Below are positions 40,150 through 49,877 of a stretch of DNA of 64,000 nt, piece by piece. Every line of letters begins with the position of its first letter. Position 1 is the first letter of the stretch. The notes beneath the pieces were generated by a model. It saw only the letters and a list, made by a program, of their open reading frames with translations, searched no databases and was not told the origin of the DNA. The DNA comes from Nostoc linckia z4 (lineage in GTDB: Bacteria > Cyanobacteriota > Cyanobacteriia > Cyanobacteriales > Nostocaceae), in assembly GCF_002608075.1 (NCBI RefSeq), contig NZ_LAHA01000009.1, forward strand, positions 1-64,000, given 5' to 3'. The position numbers were made by a program, and so were the translations under genes.

Positions 40150-42501
40150 ATGGCAGAAGAATCTACATCTACCTTAACCAAAAACTCTGTCTCTGCTGCC
40201 AACAGACTGCCTAGTAAACCTACAAAAGTCACGTCTACAACAGCAGCACGACAGTCTAGGTGGATAGTTCGTTTAGGTCATCTACTAGCCGGCACTTGGG
40301 CAATAGGCGCAGCAGTACTGACTGCTTCTGGTTGGGATTTAGTTCAATTGATGGAGAATCAGGTACTTTCTCATTTTTTTCAAGTACGAGGGCCGATTGT
40401 CCCTCCAGAAGACATTGTAATTTTAGCAATAGACGATCAGTCAATATCAGTTCCAGAACAGTACTATAAAACAGATCCGCAACAGTACGCCTACCTAGAA
40501 ACACTGAAATCTTTTCCTTACAAACGTGCTGCATATGCCCAGGTAATTACAAAATTAATGAAAGCAGGTGTTCGTTGTGTAGGATTAGGTCTTGTTTTTG
40601 ATACACCAAGTAGTTATGGCCCTAATGACGATCGCCAACTGCAAGCAACACTGAAAAAATATGGTAGCAAAGTTGCTTTAGCAGCCCTCTACGAAAATTT
40701 CGAGACGCACCAAGGATCGTTTACGCAGCTGACACCACCACAACAAATGTTTCACACAGAGTCAGTTTCCATTGGTTCAGTTAATTTTCCTTTGGAGGTG
40801 GATGGAAAAGTTCATCGATTGGCGAGTGAGTTTCCCAAATTGTTAGATGAAGAAAATTTATTTACAAATAGGCTACCTGCCTTTGATGAAGCAGTACTGA
40901 GGGCAGCACAACTAAATTATCCGCAACCAAAAGGCGATGGTATTTATTTTTGGGGCCCTGCGGGAACATTTGAACAAATACCATTTTGGCACGTACTAGA
41001 TCCAGAAAACTGGAACACTTATTTACAACAGGGAAAAGTATTCAAAAACAAGATTGTTTTGATTGGTTCAACAGATAAATTAAATAATGATTATTATCCA
41101 GTAGCAGCTAGTAAGAGTCCCGAACCCATGTCGGGGATAGAAATTCATGCCAATGCCATTGCCACTTTAATGACAGGTAAAGCCATTACCCAAGAAATTC
41201 AAACTCTGCCATTGCGTGGCTTGTTTGTGTTAATTTTAGTAGGCACATCAGCATTAATTATTAGTAGAAATAAGCATAGCCTTAATCGATTTCTCTATAG
41301 TTTAGTTTTATCTGGTACTTGGCTAGGAATTAGCTATGGGTTATTTGTCTCCGATGGATTAATTTTCCCCACTAGCATCCCAATGGTGGCCATCGTTTGT
41401 TGCGGACTGAGTTACCTGGGAACCTCAATGGTGAGAGAAAACATTAGAAAACGTCAATTAGTAGATATATTTCAGAAATATAAAACTTCTCCGGTTGTCC
41501 AAGAAATCATCAGTCAACAAGATGACCTGCAAGATCTAATTCAAGAGCGGGATTTAGCTTTATCTGGAAAAATGTTGGCTCTGCGCTACAGAATTGTCAA
41601 AGTTCTGGGTGCAGGGGGATTTAGTGAAACCTATGTTGCTGAAGATACCCAACGTCCTGGGAACCCGCGATGTGTTGTCAAGCAATTAAAACCAAGCAAC
41701 ACCAAACCAGGAGGATTGCAACTTGCCAGACGTTTATTTAATTCCGAAGCACAAACACTCGAAAAATTGGGAAATCATCCGCAAATTCCCCAACTTTTAG
41801 CGTATTTTGAAGAAGATGAAGAATTTTATTTAATACAAGAATACATACTTGGTCATCCTCTGAATCATGAATTGCCGCCAGGTAGAGCAATTGAAGAAAT
41901 TGCAGTAATCAAAATTATCAAAGACTTATTGCAAACATTAACATTTGTCCATGAAAACAATGTGATTCACCGGGATATTAAACCTAGCAATATCATCCGG
42001 CGACACTCAGACGGAAAACTCGTACTCATTGACTTTGGCGCAGTTAAAGAAGTCACAGGCAAACAGCTAGAACCTCAAGAGCAAACTGCTTTCACCATCG
42101 GTATTGGGACTCAGGGTTACGCGCCAACCGAGCAATGTTTGGGTCGCCCACAATACAGTAGTGATATCTATGCAGTGGGTATGCTTGGGATTAAAGCCTT
42201 AACTGGTATCACACCGCGTGAGTTAGAAAGGGATGCTGACGGACAGATAAAATGGAGCGATCGAGTCCAGGTGAGTGACTCTCTAGTTAAGATTCTCACT
42301 ACAATGGTGCAGGATGACTTCAAACAACGATATCAGTCTGCATCAGAGGTTCTAAAAGCTGTGGAAGCTCTGGAAGCTACTAGCATAATAAATCCCCAAA
42401 GCGGATATCCCACCCAACAAAATGACTCATCGATGAGTACTTTAGACGAATTAAACATTACTACAAAATCTTACCCAGCAAGATCGTCAGAAACAACTTG
42501 A
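40150..42501 (+). CDS. CHASE2-domain Ser/Thr protein kinase
   Basis: A 783-residue fusion. A transmembrane segment (~40-60) precedes a CHASE2 sensor domain (~75-345, with VILAIDDQSI and KIVLIGSTDKLNNDYY), then three hydrophobic segments (~355-425), then a eukaryotic-type kinase (~480-750): ATP loop LGAGGFSETYVAED, Lys in CVVKQLKP, catalytic loop VIHRDIKPSNIIRR, DFGAVKE and GTQGYAPTEQ. CHASE2 is extracytoplasmic, so the protein should relay an outside signal to cytoplasmic phosphorylation. The ligand is unknown. It is a single gene. Confidence 0.93.
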   Translation: MAEESTSTLTKNSVSAANRLPSKPTKVTSTTAARQSRWIVRLGHLLAGTWAIGAAVLTASGWDLVQLMENQVLSHFFQVRGPIVPPEDIVILAIDDQSISVPEQYYKTDPQQYAYLETLKSFPYKRAAYAQVITKLMKAGVRCVGLGLVFDTPSSYGPNDDRQLQATLKKYGSKVALAALYENFETHQGSFTQLTPPQQMFHTESVSIGSVNFPLEVDGKVHRLASEFPKLLDEENLFTNRLPAFDEAVLRAAQLNYPQPKGDGIYFWGPAGTFEQIPFWHVLDPENWNTYLQQGKVFKNKIVLIGSTDKLNNDYYPVAASKSPEPMSGIEIHANAIATLMTGKAITQEIQTLPLRGLFVLILVGTSALIISRNKHSLNRFLYSLVLSGTWLGISYGLFVSDGLIFPTSIPMVAIVCCGLSYLGTSMVRENIRKRQLVDIFQKYKTSPVVQEIISQQDDLQDLIQERDLALSGKMLALRYRIVKVLGAGGFSETYVAEDTQRPGNPRCVVKQLKPSNTKPGGLQLARRLFNSEAQTLEKLGNHPQIPQLLAYFEEDEEFYLIQEYILGHPLNHELPPGRAIEEIAVIKIIKDLLQTLTFVHENNVIHRDIKPSNIIRRHSDGKLVLIDFGAVKEVTGKQLEPQEQTAFTIGIGTQGYAPTEQCLGRPQYSSDIYAVGMLGIKALTGITPRELERDADGQIKWSDRVQVSDSLVKILTTMVQDDFKQRYQSASEVLKAVEALEATSIINPQSGYPTQQNDSSMSTLDELNITTKSYPARSSETT

Positions 42502-42514
42502 ATGAATTTTAGAC

Positions 42515-42684
42515 AGGACTTACGCAAAAATAACGTAATTGGGTCATTACGAGCGATAGCGTACTCCTACGGAGAAGCAAGCTACGCACAGCGTCTCGTA
42601 GAGAAGTAATCCCCCCTGACGCTGGGATTGCTTCCCTACACTCCGTTACGGTCGCAATGACAATATCGGCGTTGCGTAAGTCCT
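42515..42684. mobile_element. MITE-like element, 170 bp, copy 1
   Basis: The ends AGGACTTACGCAA and TTGCGTAAGTCCT are a perfect 13-bp inverted repeat. The whole 170 bp recurs at 52933-53102 with only a few differences. Inside (about 42543-42661) is a second, nested pair of ends (GTCATTACGAG and CGCAATGAC) like those of the element at 71-170. No coding capacity is seen. A transposase recognising these ends would have to act in trans. Confidence 0.85.
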
Positions 42685-42843
42685 ATTAGATTTGAAATTT
42701 GGGATTTGGGATTGATATGGCTTACCTACGGTAAAGGAAGAATTGAGGGTTTGGGCTGGGCATGGGGCAAGAAAAAACGCCCTATGCCCGACCACAACAA
42801 ATAATCTTGCTGCGTAAGTTCTAACTACATTAGCGTAGTTGTT

Positions 42844-42870
42844 GTTGACTGTTAACGGTCAACAGTCAAC
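42844..42870. repeat. GTTGACT-type hairpin
   Basis: GTTGACTGTT and AACAGTCAAC form a perfect 10-bp stem. It lies downstream of the glutathione reductase gene on the minus strand but has no T-tract, so a terminator role is weak. Confidence 0.5.
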
Positions 42871-42910
42871 AATCTAATCGAGTCAATGTGCAACTTAAAT
42901 GCAGAACAGC

Positions 42911-44257
42911 TTAATTCAAAGACAAAAATTCTTCTCCTGCTGTGGGATGAATACCTATTGTTTCATCTAAATCGTGCTTTGTAATGCCCTTGCGAATTGC
43001 AACACCAAGACTTTGAATGATATCTGCCGCATTTTCACCCACCATGTGAGCGCCTAAAATTTCATCAGAGTCACCATTTACTACTAACTTGATGCTTGCT
43101 TGTTTATCTTTTGCAGTTAGTTGATAAAACAGTGGTTGGAATTCATTGTAGTAGCATTTTACAGCTGCACCATATTTTTCTCTGGCTTTGGTTTCGGTCA
43201 TGCCCACACTGGCGACTTCTGGACGGCAAAAAACAGCAGAGGGGACATAATCATAATTTAGTTTTTGTGGGTTGTTGCCAAAAACCGTATTGGCAAAGGC
43301 AATACCTTCTGCCTTTGCTACAGGAGATAGTTGGATGCGGCTGGTACAGTCACCGACAGCAAAGATATTTTCTTGATTGGTGCGGCTGTATTCATCTACT
43401 TTGATTGCACCATGTTCATTAACTTCGACATGGGCATTTTCCAAGCCGAGATTTTTAGTATTTGGGGTGTAACCTGCGGCAACTAAAATAGTATCTGCTA
43501 CAACTATTTCTCGGCTTTCACTATTAATAGTTAACAGCAAACACTCTTCTGAATATTTGATTTTTTGAACGGTGGTATTGGTGAATAACTTAATTTTGCG
43601 TTTACTCAAAGCTTGTTGCACATGAGAGCGAACATCATCATCAAACCCCGACAAAATCATCTTTTCTTTTTCAATCAGTGTCACCTGACAGCTAAAAGCT
43701 TGCATCATGCTGGCAAATTCTACACCGATATAGCCACCGCCAATGATTGTCAAACGTTTCGGCAAATAAGGTAGCTGAAACATCTCGCGGGATGTGATGG
43801 CATATTCTATACCTGAGATATTGGGCTTTAGGGGTTGACCGCCCACAGCAATTAAAATTTTATCTGCTGTAACTTGGCGATCGCCAATACTGATAGTATG
43901 GGCATCAATAAAACTGGCACGTTCAGAAATTATTTCAATTCCAGCTTTGTGTAATTGCTGAGAATAGAATTCGTTGATGGTGTCAAGATGCTTGTATACA
44001 GATTTAATAAATAATGTCCAGTCAAAGTATGTCGGGCAATCACTCCACCCATAAGTCTGTGCCATTTTATTTTGCAGGGCGAAGTCAGCAGCACAAACAA
44101 TCAGTTTTTTGGGAACGCAGCCACGATTAACACAAGTTCCGCCAAGGGCTTCTTGTTCGGCAATGGCAACACGAACGCCATAACTAGCTGCTTTTTTAGC
44201 TGCTGCCAATCCCCCAGGCCCAGCACCAATGACAAACAAATCATAATCAAATGTCAT
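42911..44257 (-). CDS. Glutathione reductase
   Basis: A 448-residue flavoprotein disulfide reductase. FAD site GAGPGGLAAAKKA (~10-22), redox-active GGTCVNRGCVPKK (~40-52, two Cys), pyridine-nucleotide site IIGGGYIGVEFASMMQAF (~174-191), FAD site 2 IFAVGDCTSRIQLSPVA, and HPTAGEEF at the C-terminus with the catalytic His. It reduces glutathione disulfide with NADPH. The segment after the second Gly-rich motif reads VTLIEKEKMILSGFDDD and lacks the Arg residues usual for NADPH 2'-phosphate binding in plant and E. coli enzymes; a deviation of this sort has been described for cyanobacterial enzymes. Confidence 0.93.
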   Translation of the reverse strand: MTFDYDLFVIGAGPGGLAAAKKAASYGVRVAIAEQEALGGTCVNRGCVPKKLIVCAADFALQNKMAQTYGWSDCPTYFDWTLFIKSVYKHLDTINEFYSQQLHKAGIEIISERASFIDAHTISIGDRQVTADKILIAVGGQPLKPNISGIEYAITSREMFQLPYLPKRLTIIGGGYIGVEFASMMQAFSCQVTLIEKEKMILSGFDDDVRSHVQQALSKRKIKLFTNTTVQKIKYSEECLLLTINSESREIVVADTILVAAGYTPNTKNLGLENAHVEVNEHGAIKVDEYSRTNQENIFAVGDCTSRIQLSPVAKAEGIAFANTVFGNNPQKLNYDYVPSAVFCRPEVASVGMTETKAREKYGAAVKCYYNEFQPLFYQLTAKDKQASIKLVVNGDSDEILGAHMVGENAADIIQSLGVAIRKGITKHDLDETIGIHPTAGEEFLSLN

Positions 44258-44792
44258 AAAAATCTGTTCCTTTTCAACTTTTTGGAAAGCAGAGCTATTT
44301 AATCCCTTATAGTTATTCAGACAAAACTTGATCTACTGTCTTTGGGTGGACAAATCGATAGTGAAACACGCTAATATGTAGCGCATTGCCGTTTGAACCG
44401 CAATTACTACAAAAATAACAGCGTAGGCGCAGACCAACCTAGCCATCGCCCCATTATTGCTAAGTTACATGACATTTTGTTGTGGAACAGACAACATACT
44501 CATTCTACAAGAGGTCGATGTTGGCGATGCCTACGCTTTTCACTTGGTGTAGTCCATCCCTCAATAATAAATAACAGCTTCATCTTCAGAATGATTTTTT
44601 GTAGTATTGTTACCAATATTACTCAACTTACGATTAACCTATTGTGACTAAAACTTGGGAATTCTTAATAAAGATTTTTGTATTACTAACATAAAGTATA
44701 GATTAATACATTAAATCTATGATAAAGGCGATCGCTTAATCTCAGAAAGAAGAATGCGATCGCTTTTGACGGGTGGGTATGCGATCGTACTT
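44258..44792. other. Intergenic region
   Basis: About 535 bases. No supported gene: the plus-strand frame at 44393-44647 does not resemble a protein family. An inverted pair GCGTAGGC (44422) and GCCTACGC (44529) and two HIP1 octamers (44728, 44757) are visible. The two HIP1 sites, about 30 bases apart, could pair into a hairpin just beyond the nuclease gene. Confidence 0.4.
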
Positions 44793-45452
44793 TTATGCAG
44801 CAGCGACACTGTAGAAAAACTTCAGCCGACAAAGCCATTGGTTCCAAACGTGAATTAGCCTTGGGCGGTCAAATTGAAAAATCTCTGCTTCTTGACCTGG
44901 TAAAGCTACGACAATGAGAGCATGGTGAATCTTGGAGTTGAAAAGGCGATCGTTATAATAGCGATTTATCCCACCAGTATAAGCAGCTACTTGTAAAGGC
45001 TTATCATAAAGCTTATCAAATCTCAGTTTTGGTTGCTCTGCTGTCGTCCATTCAATTACATGGGGAACACCTTGATAACGAGCAACTAAATCAACTTTTC
45101 CGGCGTAAAGTTCTTGATAGTTAGGCACAACTTGTTCAACCAGTTGAACATCGCTAAGTTGGTTTAGTACAGATTGAACGCTATACCAGTAAGGCTGAAT
45201 TAGGCTGTTATCAGGTTTGGGTAAATAGCCTTGCAGGTGTTCCTTAATTAACTGATGCAAAGCATTTCCTCGACGACGACTGTTAGCTGCAATTCTATTT
45301 GCTTCTGTGTTGCCAACTTTATTACGCCAATAGGAAAGGGCGGCTAGAGACTCAGGTGCCTGTGTTGCTTTTAAAACTGTGGTGACAGCAGCAAGAAGAA
45401 CGCCACCATCCCCTTGATAGTAGCATCGTCCGTTGATGTAAGTAGATTTCAT
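44793..45452 (-). CDS. PD-(D/E)XK-type nuclease-like protein
   Basis: A 219-residue protein resembling exonucleases of the PD-(D/E)XK superfamily (MGME1/RecB-like). ANSRRRGNALHQLIKEHL is the conserved Arg/His helix before the core, and YAGKVDLVARYQGVPHVIEWTTAE gives the Asp (~118) and Glu (~129) of the active site. The third residue, normally Lys two positions after the acidic residue (E-x-K), is Thr here. So either a non-canonical site or a loss of activity. QVAAYTGGINRYYN is the usual following helix. It is divergent from the HTH gene. Confidence 0.6.
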   Translation of the reverse strand: MKSTYINGRCYYQGDGGVLLAAVTTVLKATQAPESLAALSYWRNKVGNTEANRIAANSRRRGNALHQLIKEHLQGYLPKPDNSLIQPYWYSVQSVLNQLSDVQLVEQVVPNYQELYAGKVDLVARYQGVPHVIEWTTAEQPKLRFDKLYDKPLQVAAYTGGINRYYNDRLFNSKIHHALIVVALPGQEAEIFQFDRPRLIHVWNQWLCRLKFFYSVAAA

Positions 45453-45541
45453 AAATTGTGAGTGATGAATTACTACATCAACTTTTGCGTTAGCTTAGTA
45501 CACAAGTAATACACATGCTGTGAGTCTTTGTGACTATATAG

Positions 45542-45559
45542 AGTACACATATGTGTACT
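45542..45559. promoter_or_regulatory. 18-bp perfect palindrome, candidate operator
   Basis: AGTACACATATGTGTACT reads the same on both strands. It lies 24 bases before the ATG of the HTH gene and about 90 before the divergent nuclease-like gene. A related half (GTACACAAGTAATACACATG) lies about 40 bases further left. The position fits an operator for the adjacent HTH protein, but this is inference. Confidence 0.5.
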
Positions 45560-45582
45560 GTGGTTGTGATGGGTTAATACTT

Positions 45583-47363
45583 ATGAATCAACAACATTTC
45601 AATGCAGTATTTAATGGCTTAACTGAAAGGCGGCGAGAGGTACTGCTAAAACTACTGGCTAACGAAAAAGATGAAGCGATCGCCAAATCTTTGCATATTC
45701 AGAAATCAACTGTCAGAAAACATCGTGAGGAAATTTGTAAATTATTTGGTTTAAATAATGAATTTCCCGACGAACGCCATTCAAAGCTTCCAGAATTAAT
45801 CGCTCTATTTGCTAAGTACAAACCTGAGCTATTTTTATTCGCTGGATTCAAAATGGAGTAGGTAGTAAACTGCTGCTAACAACCCAAACTCAACCTGAAG
45901 TGATGGAAGGATATGGCTATTGGCTACAGTTGCAAGGATTAGAAGCAATTGATGGGGCACGGCTGCTCCAAGAATTGAAAATTGTTGGATCTGTTGAAGA
46001 ATTGGTAAATTTTTCTAAATATCTAAACGGACACCCTAAAATGTTGCGCCTAGTAGCATCAAAGTTAAAACCAGGTACTCATATTCAAGAAGTAGAAAAA
46101 CTTAATTTCAGACGAATAGAATTATTGTTGAATGAAATGCCTATGCTTTATCGAGACAGAGAAAAAGTTTTCTTTGCTTGGATATTACAGCAACATTTTG
46201 ATAATTTAATCCTAGACTTGCAAAGCTTTTTATTGAATCTCAGTATTTATCGTACTTCATTTGATCGGGATGCCGCAGCAGTAGTTTTGGCTGAGAATGA
46301 AGAACCTGCTAGTGCTTGGAAAACGATACAAGCTCTAGATGAATTGAAAGCTCGTTCTCTAATAGATCTAGCTCAAGGATCTCAACTATATCAATTTCAT
46401 CCCTTTGTGTTTCAGTATATCAAACAAAAGGTAGGTAATCCACCTGAAATATTACGGAGAAAGGTTATTAATTACTATAAATTGATTACTCCTGATATAA
46501 GTAATTGTGAAACATTAGAAGATATAAAAGCATACTTAGAAATCTTTTATCAGTACTGCGAACTCCAAGAGTATACTCAAGCTTTCTACACGATTTTCAA
46601 TAGTGATGATTATGACAACAGTATTGATAAATTTTTAAGTTTGTGTGGCTATAATGCTGTACGGGCAAGTCTGTATGAAAATTTGTTGGTTCAATGGCAA
46701 CATAGCCAATCAGAAACATGGGAACTTATGGTTGCTATCACTTGTTTAGGTGATGCTTGTTATTGGATGGGGCAATTCAGCTTGGCTATTACCCACCATC
46801 AGCAATCCCTAAAAATTGCACAAAATATTGGTGATTTTGAAAGTGAAGCTGGCTCTCTAGTAAATATTGGTCTTGCTTACATCGATTTAGAAGATTATGA
46901 GCAGGCTTTCAAATACACGCAACAGGGTAGAATTATTGCCGCAAAAATTGGGCATCATGAAATTAAAGCTCATGCGTTTAATAATCTAGGTATTATCTAC
47001 CTAGAAAATAGTGTCTACGATCAGGCTATCAAGTACTATGAGGCATCAAGGGCAATAAAAAAGGTTTTTTCTGTTGATCGGGAGGATGCTGGTTCTCTAA
47101 TTAATCTAGGTGATGCTTATCGTTGCTTGGGTGAAAATAAAAAAGCAATTAAATACCTTAAACAAGGGATAAAAATTGCACAGCAGCTTGGTCACCGTCG
47201 ATTTGAAGCTAATGGTTGGTTTAATTTAGGATTTGCGTTAAAAGAACTAGGTCGAACATCAGAAGCCAAGAATGCTTGGGGAAAAGCCCGTGAACTGTTT
47301 CAATCTATGGAACTAGATGTTGATGTGCAGAAAATTGATGATGAGATTCAGGATATTTCTTAA
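45583..47363 (+). pseudogene. STAND regulator that has lost its P-loop core
   Basis: First frame (45583-45861, 92 residues from MNQQHF): an HTH with LTERRREVLLKLLANEKDEAIAKSLHIQKSTVRKHREEICKLFG, LuxR-like. Second frame, open from 45828 and readable as NGVGSKLLLTTQTQPEVMEGYGYWLQLQGL, is the end of an NB-ARC NTPase (sensor, then a GHPKMLRLVASKL motif in the GLPL position), then winged-helix and TPR repeats (...HQQSLKIAQNIGD, ...YTQQGRIIAAKIG). The piece with Walker A and Walker B is absent and the frames differ, so a deletion of several hundred bases joined HTH to sensor. An annotator would call two genes (HTH protein; TPR protein 45900-47363, GTG/ATG start). Confidence 0.75.
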
Positions 47364-47434
47364 AAGCCCTTTAAACTGAAAAGCTATGTTTTCGCTATTG
47401 CTGTTCTGTTCGCCCTCTAAGCTGCTACAAAATC

Positions 47435-48211
47435 CTATTGTGTTTTACGTTTTTTATTTCTGTAAAGTCTTTTGTGTAATGTATAATAATCGACGCCTAG
47501 TTCAACAGCTACTTCTGACATACTTTTCGCGGCGATTTCACTTTCAAGCCAATCTATAGAAGGTAAATCTAACTTCATACTATTCCAATAGCATTGTCTT
47601 GAGCAAAACTTACTATCTGGGCTGTATTGAGGAAATTCTCTTTGACAAAATCCACATATACTAATTTCACGATCTGTCGCTTGCCTCCAGGTTTTACAAT
47701 AACATTTATGACATATATCTTTGACCAGCCTTATACTGTTATATCCACAAAGTTTACATCCTGTATTTTCTCTAAATTTAATAAGTAAATTGCAGTTACT
47801 AAATAAGATTTCTACTTTTTCAATTTCCAGCCATACTACATTAATACCGAGCTGTTCATAAGCAAATTTCTTATTTAAGAATTTTTCTTTATACTTATTG
47901 AAATTTAGCATTCCTGCTATTTCAAGAAAAGTGTCATTAATCTTAAAGTCTGATTTAAAATTTGTATTTGGTACAGGGACTTCATGTGAATGTTGTATAC
48001 CTTGTTCATGCAGTACAGCATCATACATTGCTTCATATATAGATCTAAGACCTAATCCTTCTTGACTAAGTATTCTGCCAATAAATGGCTTTATACCTCT
48101 TTTATTTCTTTCTGTGCATACCTTTCTCCTAGTTACATTCAGCTCTCTAGCTATTAAATCATCAGGCTTCGTGCCAAGAGGTACTGTATCCCAATCAATA
48201 AAACCTGCCAT
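47435..48211 (-). CDS. Zinc-ribbon nuclease-like protein with two HTH motifs
   Basis: About 258 residues from the ATG at 48211 (TTG at 48235 adds eight). Residues ~1-45 look like a helix-turn-helix (WDTVPLGTKPDDLIARELNVTRRKVCTERNKRGI). The core has SDFKINDTFLEIAGMLNFNKYKEKFLNKKFAYEQLGINVVWLE, a Vsr- or PD-(D/E)XK-like nuclease pattern (Asp, Glu-Ile-Ala-Gly, downstream Lys). Two Cys clusters follow (CKLCGY and CHKCYC; CGFCQREF and CSRQCYW), and a second HTH ends the protein (MSEVAVELGVDYYTLHKRLYRNK). This is the architecture of phage-type homing endonucleases. It sits just downstream of the TROVE gene on the same strand. No intron or target site is identified. Confidence 0.6.
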   Translation of the reverse strand: MAGFIDWDTVPLGTKPDDLIARELNVTRRKVCTERNKRGIKPFIGRILSQEGLGLRSIYEAMYDAVLHEQGIQHSHEVPVPNTNFKSDFKINDTFLEIAGMLNFNKYKEKFLNKKFAYEQLGINVVWLEIEKVEILFSNCNLLIKFRENTGCKLCGYNSIRLVKDICHKCYCKTWRQATDREISICGFCQREFPQYSPDSKFCSRQCYWNSMKLDLPSIDWLESEIAAKSMSEVAVELGVDYYTLHKRLYRNKKRKTQ

Positions 48212-48272
48212 AATACCTTTGCTTACAGGTATCAACAGAGGTAATATAACAGGTTTGTAAACTCAAGTGAAA

Positions 48273-49877
48273 TTAAACATCGCCACTTGCAATCATTTGT
48301 ATCATACGCGGTGCTGCTGGATCAAATCCGGCAATATCGTATGACAGATTATCGTTTGGATCAACAAGGGCGATCTGGTAAGGTGCAAGAGAAATATACA
48401 CTGCTTTTATATCCTGGTTTACCTTTTGCCGATACTGAGCAAGAGCTTGACAAGGATGTTGATAATTATTTGCCCAGCTTTCTGAGTCAGTCCAAAAGCA
48501 GACAACATCTGCTTTGAACTTGTTTTTAATCATCCACTCGTAAGCCACAGATGCATCGGTTCCACCGAAGTTTTGATTTCTAGCTTTGGCTACAGCAGAA
48601 CTAAAACTATCTTTGGCTGTGATATTCAATTCCCGGAATTCTGTAGCAAAGCCACGAATCATGTAGTTTTTCTCTGCTTTTGCTGTGACTAGTGCCATTG
48701 TAGTGGCAATTTCACAACAACTCAGCCCCATATCTGCAACTAAGCTACCCATAGAACCAGAAACGTCTACAGCGTGCATGAACACTTTACCTGTGGGTTG
48801 CACAACATCAAAAGACAGTTCAACCGTTTTTTCTAAAATGTCCACAATTCGAGAAACTGGGTTCCAAGTCTTCTGGCTGCGTCCTAATCTACCACCAGAT
48901 TGATATGTTTTGAGTGCTTTCAAAACATCAATGGGATGAATGCGACCTTTACGCAGATGTTCTTGGTTGTTGAGAACTGCTTCTACTCGCTCTAAATTGG
49001 CGGTTTCGTCAGTTCGCAAAACACCCAATTCAGTCAAAGAACCAAGGTTACGCAGCATTGCACCTATTGGCATTTCCTGAAATAACAACTGCCAAGCAGC
49101 TTTGTCCATTTTGCCTACGGGTGCAGCCATTTCGTGGGTTAGGCGTCCTTGCAAAATAGCTTCATGGGTTTGGGTAGGGTTGCGTTTCAGCCATTCATAC
49201 CACCAAATCTGCGCTAATGCTTCTGAGGGAATGTCTGTTGGCAATTCTTCCCAGCCTCTAACCACCCATTCAAATAGTTGACGGTGATTTTCTGTAGGCG
49301 GTTTGACATGGAACAACCGCAATGCATCCCGATGGGTAAAGCCTTGACGCTGTTGATATTTCAACAGTTGATAAGCTAAACCTTTGACATCTTCCCGTGA
49401 AAGCCAAGTTTTACCAGCTTCTCGCACCACCTTACCAAATCCCCGTAGAGATTTAGTGTAGTTCAGCCATTCATAGAAGTGGCTACCGGTGCGGACGACT
49501 TGGGGGAAAATTTCACCAAAAGCTTGTTTTGCTTGTGGTGCTTCACCCATCGACAGCAACACTAAAGCTAAAATAGGCGCACTATTATTGATGGCACGTC
49601 CATCGCTAGCGTATAAAATTTCTTCCGCCACACGGCTGGGATTTTCAGTAACAGCTTGTCTGACAACTGCCACAAAATCTTCAGTTAATTCTTGTTTGCC
49701 AGCGTAGTAAGTGCTTTTTGCTGTGCCGACCAAAAGACAACGACGCAGCATTTTCCAAATACCAGCATCAAACATCCAACCACCGGAACGTCCTTGAATC
49801 ATCTCGGCTTCCCGTCCGGGGATAGGTTGATTTTGTGGTGTAGTTGTTTTCTTTTTAGTAAAAAAATTGTAATTCAT
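48273..49877 (-). CDS. TROVE-vWA protein (bacterial Ro60/Rsr)
   Basis: A 534-residue Ro60 orthologue from the ATG at 49877. The TROVE part (residues ~1-330) is all-helical, with MLRRCLLVGTAKSTYYAGKQELTEDF and GAMLRNLGSLTELGVL. The vWA domain has the metal site DVSGS (~373) with GGTDAS and FWTDSES. The ring binds Y RNA and single-stranded ends of misfolded or degraded RNAs and works with PNPase in other bacteria. A longer frame to 50078 exists but its N-terminal 67 residues are a translation of a tRNA-like RNA element, so I reject it. GGGAG at the correct distance precedes the ATG and lies inside a copy of the RNA hairpin (see 49877-49913). It is the last member of a co-directional array with four RNA elements. 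Confidence 0.88.
   Translation of the reverse strand: MNYNFFTKKKTTTPQNQPIPGREAEMIQGRSGGWMFDAGIWKMLRRCLLVGTAKSTYYAGKQELTEDFVAVVRQAVTENPSRVAEEILYASDGRAINNSAPILALVLLSMGEAPQAKQAFGEIFPQVVRTGSHFYEWLNYTKSLRGFGKVVREAGKTWLSREDVKGLAYQLLKYQQRQGFTHRDALRLFHVKPPTENHRQLFEWVVRGWEELPTDIPSEALAQIWWYEWLKRNPTQTHEAILQGRLTHEMAAPVGKMDKAAWQLLFQEMPIGAMLRNLGSLTELGVLRTDETANLERVEAVLNNQEHLRKGRIHPIDVLKALKTYQSGGRLGRSQKTWNPVSRIVDILEKTVELSFDVVQPTGKVFMHAVDVSGSMGSLVADMGLSCCEIATTMALVTAKAEKNYMIRGFATEFRELNITAKDSFSSAVAKARNQNFGGTDASVAYEWMIKNKFKADVVCFWTDSESWANNYQHPCQALAQYRQKVNQDIKAVYISLAPYQIALVDPNDNLSYDIAGFDPAAPRMIQMIASGDV

Noticed and set aside
44393-44647. 84-codon plus-strand frame in the gap after glutathione reductase
   Set aside because: Composition is not protein-like and it overlaps inverted repeats.
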